From Bacteroidales bacterium UBA1253 (GTDB taxonomy: Bacteria; Bacteroidota; Bacteroidia; Bacteroidales; Paludibacteraceae), in the NCBI GenBank assembly GCA_002308815.1, contig DBVX01000033.1, positions 613 through 7,893 of the forward strand: a DNA stretch of 7,281 bases. The letters run 5' to 3'. Below the pieces are notes generated by a model that did not search any database, was not told where the DNA came from, and worked only from the letters and a program-made list of their open reading frames with translations. Within the stretch, counting starts at the first letter, position 1; every line of letters starts with the position of its first letter. Positions 1-7,164 of this stretch are shown here, in pieces. The position numbers and the translations under genes were made by a program.

Positions 1-569
1 TGTATATGTGGACCTACTCCAACGGCGCGATAGCCATCAACTGCTTCGGCTGGGAGCAGACCCTGAACGCAGACGGCAATATGGTATGGAACACATCCTT
101 GCCCGCCTTTCAGGATGCCGGCAACTGGGTGGGAATAGCCTTTGCCGTGCAGGCTGTCGGCTCGCTCCTGTGGGCGGTGCTGCTGCCGTGGCTGGAGGAG
201 AAATGCACGAACAAGGGCGCGTACGCCATCTCACTATTGGTCGGCGGACTGGGCTTCGCATCAACCTTCTTTGTAACAAACCAGTACGTGATGCTCGTGT
301 CGTTCTTCTTTGTCGGTGCGGCATGGGCGGCCATGCTGGCTCTGCCTTTCACTATCATCACCAATGCCATTGAAGGAAGCAAATATATGGGTACATTGTT
401 GGGACTGTTCAACTGCACCATCTGCCTGCCGCAGATTATAGCGGCTCTGTGCGGCGGTTCCATATTGGCTGCTATTTGCAATGACTCGCAGCCCGCTATG
501 CTCGTTGTAGCCGGTGTGCTGCTCGCGTGCGGCGCGGCAAGCGTCTTCCTGATACAGGAGAAGAAATGA
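1..569 (+). CDS. MFS sugar permease, GPH/SLC45-like (sucrose/maltose:H+ symporter type), 3' part only
   Basis: This is the C-terminal ~189 residues of an inner-membrane sugar importer; the reading frame is open at the left edge, so the true start lies outside the window. What is seen: about five strongly hydrophobic helices, roughly at AGNWVGIAFAVQAVGSLLW, YAISLLVGGLGFASTFF, YVMLVSFFFVGAAWAAML, YMGTLLGLFNCTICLPQII and AMLVVAGVLLACGAASVF, with short loops and a charged EKK end. The pattern 'MWTYSN.AIA', 'NWVGIAFAV', 'AW..ML.LPF' and 'YMG...GLFN....LPQI' is typical of the second half of SLC45/sucrose-type MFS symporters in Bacteroidota, which bring disaccharides from periplasm to cytoplasm. This half is GC-rich (about 57-67% in the lines I counted), unlike the AT-rich cassette that follows. 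No hairpin follows its stop, so transcription could run on downstream. The family assignment is from memory of conserved motifs; the exact sugar (maltose versus sucrose) cannot be told. Confidence 0.85.
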   Translation, partial: YMWTYSNGAIAINCFGWEQTLNADGNMVWNTSLPAFQDAGNWVGIAFAVQAVGSLLWAVLLPWLEEKCTNKGAYAISLLVGGLGFASTFFVTNQYVMLVSFFFVGAAWAAMLALPFTIITNAIEGSKYMGTLLGLFNCTICLPQIIAALCGGSILAAICNDSQPAMLVVAGVLLACGAASVFLIQEKK

Positions 570-573
570 ATAC

Positions 574-581
574 TACATTTG
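574..581 (+). promoter_or_regulatory. Candidate Bacteroidota -7 promoter element (TACATTTG)
   Basis: TACATTTG matches the Bacteroidota -7 consensus TAnnTTTG at all fixed positions. It lies just after the permease stop and about 28 nt before the ATG at 610, a sensible place for a promoter of the small two-gene cassette and perhaps of everything downstream. I see no good TTTG -33 box at the expected ~19-21 nt spacing upstream, which weakens the call; an 8-mer with six fixed bases can also occur by chance. Confidence 0.35.
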
Positions 582-609
582 GACTTGATACGTAGAAGAA
601 AGATTACAA

Positions 610-744
610 ATGAACGATGTTATTTTTCAGGAAAGAGAACTTGCCCCCACACTCTCTATGGAGGATTGGCATAGTTTAATATCCATCGAACAGTTGAACT
701 CGGACTTGGATTCGCTAATTCATAATTTCTATCATCGTAAGTAG
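610..744 (+). CDS. Small 44-residue protein, probable antitoxin partner (possibly truncated)
   Basis: A 44-residue ORF starts at an ATG after an AT-rich, purine-rich leader (gaagaaagattacaa) and ends in TAG at 742-744. The protein begins MNDVIFQERELAP and ends HNFYHRK. It is acidic in the first two thirds and basic at the tip, with a likely helical C-terminal half (SMEDWHSLISIEQLNSDLDS). The last base of its stop is the first base of a GTG start of the next gene, and an ATG follows two bases after the stop. This tight coupling is typical of type II toxin-antitoxin operons with the antitoxin first. 'S.E.W...ISIEQLNSDLDSLI' resembles the toxin-neutralising tail of Bacteroidota antitoxins, but this is weak. 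It is short for an antitoxin (commonly 60-90 residues), has no recognisable DNA-binding fold, and an in-frame stop at 586-588 prevents a longer N-terminus. It could be a remnant or a minimal antitoxin. Confidence 0.5.
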   Translation: MNDVIFQERELAPTLSMEDWHSLISIEQLNSDLDSLIHNFYHRK

Positions 745-746
745 TG

Positions 747-1058
747 ATGGAAGTTCGTATTAGTGAGAAAGTGTATATCTACCTCACGGAGTTCTACGCT
801 ATCAGTATGGCTCTACATCCGACTTTGGATGAAAATGTGGTTCAAAACAAGAAAAACAGACTTATAGATGCTTTGTTGAAATTAGGTAGATATGCGGATG
901 CATTGCCTTATGCGGATGTCAAAAAGGATTGGGTGAAAAGGAGATACAGAGACTATTATGTGGAAGGTTTTCATTTTGCGTATAAGGTTGAACGATTATC
1001 TGATTTAAAATGCGTAGTGGTTGTGTATGACGTATGTCATGAATTGTTATATTATTGA
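747..1058 (+). CDS. RelE/ParE-like toxin family protein
   Basis: The ORF encodes 103 residues from the ATG at 747, or 104 from the GTG at 744 that overlaps the previous stop. I prefer the ATG; either start keeps the genes translationally coupled. The layout fits the RelE/ParE fold: an N-terminal strand (MEVRISEKVYIYL), two helices (TEFYAISMALHP and VVQNKKNRLIDALLKLGRY), then C-terminal strands (WVKRRYRDYYVEGFHFAYKV, CVVVVYDVCHELLYY). There is a basic patch, KKDWVKRRYRDYY, and the terminal residues are aromatic, as is common in these toxins. Members act as mRNA interferases or gyrase poisons; which of these applies cannot be read from the sequence, and the family call rests on size, fold pattern and gene pairing. 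The cassette is AT-rich (about 36% GC over 781-1060) compared with its neighbours, suggesting separate acquisition. Its stop overlaps an in-frame TTG of the susC reading frame and lies about 29 nt before the likely susC start. Confidence 0.6.
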   Translation: MEVRISEKVYIYLTEFYAISMALHPTLDENVVQNKKNRLIDALLKLGRYADALPYADVKKDWVKRRYRDYYVEGFHFAYKVERLSDLKCVVVVYDVCHELLYY

Positions 1059-1087
1059 AAATGATAGTAAAAACTAAATTTAGCAGT

Positions 1088-4066
1088 ATGATGAAACAAA
1101 AACTTTTTTCGCTTGTCGCTGTGTGCGGGCTGTGGCTGTTCTCGGCTGCGGCTTCGGCGCAGGTGACAGGTACGGTATTTGAGGCAGCGTCCGGCGAGCC
1201 GATTATCGGTGCAACCGTATTGGAGGCGGGAACCTCCAACGGTACGGTGACCGATTTTGACGGCAATTTCGTGCTGAACGTAAAGGAAGGCGCGATGCTT
1301 CAGTTCAGTTACATCGGTTTTCAGTCGCAGACCCTCGCCGCCAAGAACGGCATGATTATCCGTATGGCGGAAGAGTCCGAGCAGTTGGAAGAAGTGGTCG
1401 TGGTCGGTTACGGCTCGCAGAAGAAGAAAGAGGTGACAGGTTCCGTGGCGAGCATCAAGGCGGAGGACTTCAACGCCGGTGTCAAATCCAGTCCCGAAGG
1501 ACTGTTGCAAGGCAAAGTTGCCGGTCTGAATATCAGCAAGACAAGCAGCGACCCCACTCAAGGCGGCTACAGCATACAGATTCGCGGCTTTTCAACGTTG
1601 GATAAAGGCTCGGGTACAAAACCGCTATATATTGTCGATGGTATCCCTACTGACAATATCGCCAATATAGCTCCAGAGGATATCGCGTCAATGGATGTGC
1701 TGAAAGACGGTTCGGCTGCGGCTATCTACGGTACGCGCGGTACGAATGGCGTTATTCTCATTACCACCAAGCGCGCACAGCAGGCGGAAGGCGGAGGCGG
1801 AAAGGCTGTTGTTGATTATTCAGGATATGCTTCTGTGTCTGTTCCGCGAAAAGATATGGGATTTGCCACGCCTGAGGAGTTCCGCCAATTGGAAAACCTT
1901 TCCGGCGGTAAGGTGATACCGTCTATATACGATGACGGCACGGGTCAAATGTACAACACCAACTGGCTGGATTTGTCACTGCGTCCCGCAGGGGTTACCA
2001 CCAACCATAATCTCGCCATCTCGGGCAATACGGGCAACTTCAGTTATCGCACTTCCATTAACTACAAGTATGCTGAAGGTATTGCCAAAAATAATGACCG
2101 TCAGGATGTGATTGCCAAGTTCGCTGCCGATCAGAAAGCACTTCAGGGTTGGCTGAAATTACAATACGACTTGTCGTATATACACTATAAGAACAATTAC
2201 TTTTGCGGCGATTTGAAGCAGGCAGTTATTCTTAATCCTACTTATCCGCTTTATGACGGAGCCACTCTGTCGAATTACTATATCCCAAGCGGTTCGGGAC
2301 AAACCAACCCTATTGCCGCTATGAATCAGAAAGAGAGTTACCAATCAGGTAACTCGTTCCGCGGCTCCGTGAAGGCTACTGTGGATATTCAGCCCGTACC
2401 GGGATTGAAAGTCAATGCATTCGCGGCATTGGAAGAGGCTGACAACTACAACCATTATTATTGTTCGCAGCTCTTCGATTCTGATTTGCAGGAAGCCGGT
2501 AAAGCAACCCGTAGTACTAATTTGGACTTCAATCAACTATATGAGGCAACAGTTGATTATGCAGGGCAATGGGGAGGACATACAATGACAGCCGTTCTCG
2601 GCTTTTCATACCAGCATTTTTTTAAAGACAATTCCAATATGGAGAACAACGGTTTCCCGACCGATAACTATAAGTATTACTCAATGTATGACGGAAAGAC
2701 CGACAAAACGCTGATGAATATTGGCTCCTCTCGTTCCTCGCATACACTTGCATCCAGTTTTCTCCGTGTCAATTACAACTACAACGAGAAGTATCTCCTC
2801 TCCGCATCGGTGCGTGCAGAAGGTTCCTCCAATTTCGGGGACAACCACAAGTGGGGGTGGTTCCCCGCCGTATCAGCCGGTTGGAGAATCAAAGGTGAAG
2901 AATTTATGGCAGCCCAGAGTTGGTGCAACGACTTGAAAGTCCGCGTCGGCTTCGGTATCACAGGAAACGACCTGAGTAGTTCGTTGATGTCTAAACAATT
3001 GCTTACCAACGGTGGCTCATTCTGGTACAATAACGAGTGGATTACTACCTATACCGTTAATCGTAATGCCAATCCGGAATTGCGATGGGAGAAGAAGTTT
3101 GAGTACAACCTCGGTATAGATTTTGCCACGCTTCATAACCGTTTGAACGGTAGTATAGATATGTATTACAGAGATACAAAGGATTTGCTTTGGGACTATG
3201 ACGTACCTACCCCTCCGTTCCCATACAACAAACTGCTTGCCAACTGCGGTGAAATTACCTCTATGGGGTTGGAACTGGCTCTTACAGGAGTACCTGTAAA
3301 AACCAAAGACTGGGAATGGGTTTCCACTCTCACTATGGCATTTAACGACAATAAGTTGAAGAAACTGACGGGTGAGGTAACACTTGATGGAAAAACATAC
3401 CAGTTGGAGTATTCTGAAATGCTGACAGCAGGTGTAGGTGAGAACGGCCTGCAAGGCGTGAATACTCAGAAGATAGTGGAAGGCGAGTCTGTCGGCACGT
3501 TCTACGGATTCAAAGTAACAAGTATCAATTCTGACGGTTCTCTTTCTTATGAATGTGATGAGGAGGGCAACCCGATTAAGCAAAAAATCGGTCGGGCACA
3601 GCCGATAGTAACTTATGGTTGGAACAATACTGTTCGTTGGAAAGACCTTGACATTACTATGTTCTTCCGCGGTGTCGCCGGTAATGATATTCTCAACGTG
3701 AAGCGCTGGGCATACGGACCGCAGTCATCGCAAGGTCTGAACGTTTTTATGAAAGACGTGAAAGGTCTGGCTAATGGCACTGCAGTATATCGGCAGGGCG
3801 TTTTCTCCGATTATTATCTGGAGAACGGTTCGTATCTCAAGTTGGATAATATCACCGTCGGTTACACCTTCCGCTTCCCCGAATCAAAATATATCCAGTC
3901 GTTGCGCCTGCATGCCACAGCGGAAAATGTATTTACCATCACAGACTATTCCGGTCTTGACCCTGAAGTAAACACGTCAGACGTATGGAGTCCGGGGCTT
4001 GATCAAGCGGGGTTCTATCCTTCTGTTTGCAACGTTATGTTTGGCATAAATATGACTCTCTTCTAA
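1088..4066 (+). CDS. susC: SusC/RagA-family TonB-linked outer-membrane glycan transporter
   Basis: An outer-membrane TonB-dependent transporter that imports oligosaccharides with a SusD lid; 992 residues from the ATG at 1088, normal for the family. Start choice: MMKQKLFSLVAVCGLWLFSA gives a clean signal peptide cleaved after ASA, before Gln25. The ATG at 1061 would add nine residues; TTG at 1055 would overlap the toxin stop. Domains in order: carboxypeptidase-regulatory-like domain (about 25-95; VTGTVFEAASGEPIIGATV, TDFDGNF, FSYIGFQ); TonB-box-like EEVVVVGYG (101-109); plug (about 115-230; SPEGLLQGKVAGLNI, IQIRGFSTL, PLYIVDGIP, DVLKDGSAAAIYGTRGTNGV); then a 22-strand-type barrel to the C-terminal Phe (GINMTLF), a usual BAM signal. 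There is no STN signalling domain, so sigma/anti-sigma regulation through this protein is not expected. It is followed 17 nt later by susD, as in a standard PUL pair. Family certainty is high; substrate unknown, with alpha-glucan inferred from neighbours. The symbol is used in the family sense. Confidence 0.95.
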   Translation: MMKQKLFSLVAVCGLWLFSAAASAQVTGTVFEAASGEPIIGATVLEAGTSNGTVTDFDGNFVLNVKEGAMLQFSYIGFQSQTLAAKNGMIIRMAEESEQLEEVVVVGYGSQKKKEVTGSVASIKAEDFNAGVKSSPEGLLQGKVAGLNISKTSSDPTQGGYSIQIRGFSTLDKGSGTKPLYIVDGIPTDNIANIAPEDIASMDVLKDGSAAAIYGTRGTNGVILITTKRAQQAEGGGGKAVVDYSGYASVSVPRKDMGFATPEEFRQLENLSGGKVIPSIYDDGTGQMYNTNWLDLSLRPAGVTTNHNLAISGNTGNFSYRTSINYKYAEGIAKNNDRQDVIAKFAADQKALQGWLKLQYDLSYIHYKNNYFCGDLKQAVILNPTYPLYDGATLSNYYIPSGSGQTNPIAAMNQKESYQSGNSFRGSVKATVDIQPVPGLKVNAFAALEEADNYNHYYCSQLFDSDLQEAGKATRSTNLDFNQLYEATVDYAGQWGGHTMTAVLGFSYQHFFKDNSNMENNGFPTDNYKYYSMYDGKTDKTLMNIGSSRSSHTLASSFLRVNYNYNEKYLLSASVRAEGSSNFGDNHKWGWFPAVSAGWRIKGEEFMAAQSWCNDLKVRVGFGITGNDLSSSLMSKQLLTNGGSFWYNNEWITTYTVNRNANPELRWEKKFEYNLGIDFATLHNRLNGSIDMYYRDTKDLLWDYDVPTPPFPYNKLLANCGEITSMGLELALTGVPVKTKDWEWVSTLTMAFNDNKLKKLTGEVTLDGKTYQLEYSEMLTAGVGENGLQGVNTQKIVEGESVGTFYGFKVTSINSDGSLSYECDEEGNPIKQKIGRAQPIVTYGWNNTVRWKDLDITMFFRGVAGNDILNVKRWAYGPQSSQGLNVFMKDVKGLANGTAVYRQGVFSDYYLENGSYLKLDNITVGYTFRFPESKYIQSLRLHATAENVFTITDYSGLDPEVNTSDVWSPGLDQAGFYPSVCNVMFGINMTLF

Positions 4067-4083
4067 TTGTCTAACCGAATAAT

Positions 4084-5760
4084 ATGAAGAATATGAAAAA
4101 GATATTTATTGTTTCTGTTGCAGCCATACTTGCTTTCTCGCTCCACTCCTGCAAGGATATGCTTGAGGAGGAAGTATTCGGACAGCCTACTGCCGATGAG
4201 ATGCTCTCCAACCCGGGAAATGTGGCTAAAGTGGTAGGGCAGGCGTATGCCGAAGTGAAATGGCTACACGACCACTGGGGCTACTGGGGAATCACAACCA
4301 TCTCTTCTGACGAATGTGTCAATCCTGTGCGTGATCCGGGACAAGACTGGAGCGATGACGGTTACTGGAAAGGTTTTAACGACCACTCTTGGACTGCCAA
4401 CGATTTGAGTTTTGAGTTCGTATGGCAGTATTCTAACGCCGGCGCAGTACTTTGTAATAAGATTATCAGTCAGCTGGATGGTATCAAGAATGACCTTGAT
4501 CCTGCTGTATATACGCAATTTACAGCCGAGTTGAAAGTGCTCCGCACCTATTACTACTATACCCTTTTTGATGCTTTCGGTCGTATCCCCTATCTTGACA
4601 ACTATGCATCAGAGAAAGTTCCGCAAAGCGAGACATGGGAGATATGGAACAAACTTGTAACCTGTCTTGAGGAAGAAGCTCCCAGTCTGCCGATAGTGAA
4701 CGACAAGAATCGTGCGGAGAACTACGGTCGCTGCACGCAAGGTATGGCATATACACTGCTTGCACGCCTGTATCTGAACGCACCGTCCTTCGGAGTAACG
4801 CCCGACAATTGCGGTGTGGAAGGAATAACCAATGAAACAGACTTCTACAAGAAGTCAGTAGAAGCCTGCCAAAAAGTGATTGACAGCAAGTCATACCGGA
4901 TAGAAGACGACTTCTTTGCCAACTTCAAGATTCATAATGAAAACAGCAATGAAAACATCTTCGTCATAGTTGAGGACGGTAATGCCAACTTCGACTATCG
5001 CGATGCCGCAGGCAAAATGGCAAACAAACTGCGCATAACAATGCTTACTCTCAACTATTGCCATAAGACCTGCTGGGATCTGCTCGAAAAACCGTGGAAC
5101 GGATTCTGCGCACCACACGATTTCCTGATGCGCTATGAATATGGTATAGACCATCGCGGTCCTTGCGACAGCGTGCGTGGCACGATCGGTTGCGACGGTT
5201 GGGGGTGGTTCCTCGGTCCTGTTTATGACAAAGACGGACAGACTATCCTTAAAATGACGGACAAAGGCAATATAGATGCCGTTATGAAAAGCACCGTCAC
5301 ATCTTTGGATAAAGCCACACACAACGATGGAGCGCGCCTGCTTAAGTACGAAGTGGACAAGTCGGGTACTTACAAGTTTTGTGAGAACGATTTCGTCCTG
5401 ATGCGCTACGCCGAAGTGCTGTATATGCAGTATGAGGCGGCAATGCGAGCCGGTCTTGACGATGTATGCGCCGCTCTGCTTTCCGACAGCGAGTTCCAAA
5501 AAATTCGATCAAGGGCAGGAGTCGCTCCCTATGGCAGTCTTGACCTTGATGAGATCCTAGATGAAAGAGGACGCGAGTTCGCTTGGGAGATGCTCCGCCG
5601 TCGCGACCTCATTCGCTACAACCGTTATTCAAAAGGAGAATGGGACTTCAAGCCTGTTGCAGATGATAACCATTGCGATTGGTTTCCGATTCCCAGAAAG
5701 ATGATAGAAACATCAGGAGGTTTGTGGACACAAAACCCCGGATATACTACAGATAAATAA
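4084..5760 (+). CDS. susD: SusD/RagB-family surface glycan-binding lipoprotein
   Basis: The partner of the SusC transporter: a surface lipoprotein that binds glycan and forms the lid over the barrel. It has 558 residues, typical for the family. The signal peptide ends in LHSC with lipidated Cys23, followed by charged KDMLEEE. A second ATG three codons in (4093) is also possible. Visible family marks: an alpha-helical TPR-type scaffold including LRTYYYYTLFDAFGRIPYL (about 153-171); VLMRYAEVLYMQYEAAMRAG (438-457), RSRAGV (475-480), LDERGREFAWEMLRRRDLIR (492-511), WFPIP (533-537) and NPGY (551-554), all standard for the SusD C-terminal region. The part near 60-105 is rich in Trp/Tyr (WLHDHWGYWGI, DWSDDGYWKGF, HSWT) and may help form a sugar-stacking face, although that role is inference. 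Odd point: 14 cysteines besides the lipidated one, which seems high for a SusD. It starts 17 nt after the susC stop, so co-transcription is near certain. Confidence 0.95.
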   Translation: MKNMKKIFIVSVAAILAFSLHSCKDMLEEEVFGQPTADEMLSNPGNVAKVVGQAYAEVKWLHDHWGYWGITTISSDECVNPVRDPGQDWSDDGYWKGFNDHSWTANDLSFEFVWQYSNAGAVLCNKIISQLDGIKNDLDPAVYTQFTAELKVLRTYYYYTLFDAFGRIPYLDNYASEKVPQSETWEIWNKLVTCLEEEAPSLPIVNDKNRAENYGRCTQGMAYTLLARLYLNAPSFGVTPDNCGVEGITNETDFYKKSVEACQKVIDSKSYRIEDDFFANFKIHNENSNENIFVIVEDGNANFDYRDAAGKMANKLRITMLTLNYCHKTCWDLLEKPWNGFCAPHDFLMRYEYGIDHRGPCDSVRGTIGCDGWGWFLGPVYDKDGQTILKMTDKGNIDAVMKSTVTSLDKATHNDGARLLKYEVDKSGTYKFCENDFVLMRYAEVLYMQYEAAMRAGLDDVCAALLSDSEFQKIRSRAGVAPYGSLDLDEILDERGREFAWEMLRRRDLIRYNRYSKGEWDFKPVADDNHCDWFPIPRKMIETSGGLWTQNPGYTTDK

Positions 5761-5809
5761 ATATGTAAGTGTTTCTTATGTGTTTATTTATTGATTGTTT
5801 AACATAATA

Positions 5810-5825
5810 AAATCATTAAATCATT
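5810..5825 (+). repeat. Tandem 8-bp repeat abutting a start codon
   Basis: AAATCATT occurs twice in tandem and runs directly into the ATG at 5826. It sits at the end of a 65-bp, very AT-rich spacer (5761-5825) between the susD-like and susE-like genes that has no Shine-Dalgarno match. AT-rich, unstructured leaders are usual for translation starts in Bacteroidota, so it probably marks the ribosome-binding region; the tandem arrangement could be chance. Confidence 0.45.
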
Positions 5826-7082
5826 ATGAAAATGAAAAAAATTTTTGTAGCCTTAATGGCTGTTGCAACTATCGCATTGGTGGGCTGTGAAAAGGAAAAA
5901 GACGTTGCCCAGAATACGAATCAAAATTCAGATAATGGCAACAACAACACAGAATTGATTCCGGAAGGTTATGTTGATATTCTGATTCAGGTACCTGATG
6001 GCGAAGAGTGCCACGGTATATATATGAAGGGAAATATCAATGGAGAAGATTGGTCAGGTGCTGATACTTACATTGGTCTTGAAAGCGGTTCGACAGAAGC
6101 CGACAAGGCGATCAAATTTGAACGTACCACAGAGAAGAGCGAATTCTTCAAAGCACGTTTCAAACTTGGAACAAACGGCTTGGAAGGTGCTGTTTGCCAG
6201 AAATATCCTGACGATGGGAATTGGCAGGGCAAGAGCCGCAAAGTAAGTCTGATTCCCGACAAAACCACTTTGGAAGGTGCTGACCAATTGTCGCTCCCGC
6301 AATTCCATATCCCCGCAGGCACCAAACCCGGTGTTCTCGCTCTTAAGATTGGTGGCTGGGAGAACAGTGAATGTGTAGTGGCCAACCAAGCAGGAAAAGC
6401 CATTTGGACAATGAAAACCTCTGTTGATCTGCCCGATGGCACTGAAGTGGGTATTACAGGTGTTAACCTCGAAGGATATTCCAACTGGGATCATACGAAT
6501 CCTATTATTATGAATAAGGAGAGTGACGGCACATATACTGCTATCAACATGGTTGGCGCAAATTGCGTTTATAAGTATGTGCTCCGCCTCCCGGGAGAAC
6601 CCGTGTTTGCTGACCATCACGGACACATCATCGACGGCAGTTCAGAGAATCTGGTAATGCCCGTCAGCCTCGAACCCGTTGACGAGGTTGAAAACTGGTT
6701 GGAACTTGATAAAACTTATGGTGCACAGGATTTTAATCCTGAAAACAATGTCTACGGTCTTATCGGTAACGCTCTTAACGGTTGGGGTGAAAATGACGAT
6801 GTACTGTTCGTTTACAAAGGTGAAAATGAAGGGGTTTATACCTACGAGGCTACGAATGTTACTATGAAAGCCGATGCATTCAAAGTTCGTCTTGACAACA
6901 AGTGGGATGTAAACTACGGTTGGAGCGAAATCACAATCACCGGCGATGAGGATAATTTTGAGGATGCTCAAGCCGACAATAACATCCGTGTAAAACAGGA
7001 AACAGTTTATTCCTCTGTACAGTTGACATTCAAGTGGAATGGAGTTCAACGTACTGATATCACCCTTATTTTCACAAAGTAA
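5826..7082 (+). CDS. SusE/SusF-like surface glycan-binding lipoprotein, three modules
   Basis: A 418-residue surface lipoprotein likely to bind the target glycan for the SusC/SusD pair. The signal peptide ends in LVGC (Cys21), followed by charged EKEKD, similar to Bacteroidota surface-export signals. A low-complexity Asn-rich linker follows (about 27-43, QNTNQNSDNGNNNTE). Three beta-rich modules can be proposed, each with a G-N...W type strand/loop: 67-76 MKGNINGEDW, 211-221 TGVNLEGYSNW, and 309-324 VYGLIGNALNGWGEND. The last module carries FKVRLDNKWDVNYGWS (352-367), which strongly resembles the C-terminal module of SusE/SusF, where Trp/Tyr stacking and a basic residue bind starch; here W320, R355, W360, Y364 and W366 are candidates. 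Context fits: it comes 65 nt after susD, as in Sus-type loci. SusE and SusF are similar, so I give no symbol. Other SusE/F-like proteins bind different glycans; the starch link is inference. Confidence 0.8.
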   Translation: MKMKKIFVALMAVATIALVGCEKEKDVAQNTNQNSDNGNNNTELIPEGYVDILIQVPDGEECHGIYMKGNINGEDWSGADTYIGLESGSTEADKAIKFERTTEKSEFFKARFKLGTNGLEGAVCQKYPDDGNWQGKSRKVSLIPDKTTLEGADQLSLPQFHIPAGTKPGVLALKIGGWENSECVVANQAGKAIWTMKTSVDLPDGTEVGITGVNLEGYSNWDHTNPIIMNKESDGTYTAINMVGANCVYKYVLRLPGEPVFADHHGHIIDGSSENLVMPVSLEPVDEVENWLELDKTYGAQDFNPENNVYGLIGNALNGWGENDDVLFVYKGENEGVYTYEATNVTMKADAFKVRLDNKWDVNYGWSEITITGDEDNFEDAQADNNIRVKQETVYSSVQLTFKWNGVQRTDITLIFTK

Positions 7083-7089
7083 ATAAATG

Positions 7090-7123
7090 CGCAGAGGCAT
7101 ACGGCATCGGGTATGCCTCTGCG
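7090..7123 (+). terminator. Intrinsic terminator-like hairpin after the susE-like gene
   Basis: A perfect 13-bp inverted repeat: CGCAGAGGCATAC (7090-7102) and GTATGCCTCTGCG (7111-7123), with an 8-nt loop, beginning 7 nt after the stop codon at 7082. The downstream sequence is TTAATTAATC rather than a clean T-run, so it may be a weak terminator, an attenuator or an mRNA 3'-end stabiliser. It separates the susCDE-like genes from the next lipoprotein, which would allow higher expression of the first three. Confidence 0.75.
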
Positions 7124-7164
7124 TTAATTAATCAAACGAATTGGACAGATTTAGATTTTACATT

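Noticed and set aside
887..894. TAGATATG and, at 983-990, TAAGGTTG, considered as -7 promoter elements for susC
   Set aside because: Each has one mismatch to TAnnTTTG, and neither has a TTTG -33 box at the right spacing; both are inside coding sequence.
1027..1040. Small dyad ATGAC-GTAT-GTCAT just upstream of susC, considered as an operator
   Set aside because: The arms are only 5 bp, lie inside the toxin-like coding region and are not repeated elsewhere that I saw; likely chance.
1055..1087. TTG at 1055 or ATG at 1061 as the susC start
   Set aside because: Both are in frame but add 9-11 residues ahead of a complete, typical signal peptide that starts at 1088; TTG starts are rare. They remain possible without homolog alignment.
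1052..1561. Long antisense open frame (169 codons, minus strand) over the susC 5' region
   Set aside because: It lies opposite the strongly conserved signal peptide, regulatory-like domain and TonB box of SusC, and its protein shows no recognisable features; it follows from GC-rich codon structure.
3017..3583. Minus-strand open frame of 188 codons within susC
   Set aside because: It is opposite an intact barrel-coding region, has no start context or neighbours and no recognisable family pattern; a shadow frame.
4891..5499. Minus-strand open frame of 202 codons within susD
   Set aside because: It overlaps the conserved SusD C-terminal coding region on the opposite strand and shows no domain motifs; a shadow frame.
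7152..7159. TAGATTTT, considered as a promoter for the last lipoprotein
   Set aside because: It mismatches the consensus at the final G, lies only 6 nt from the start codon and has no -33 box.
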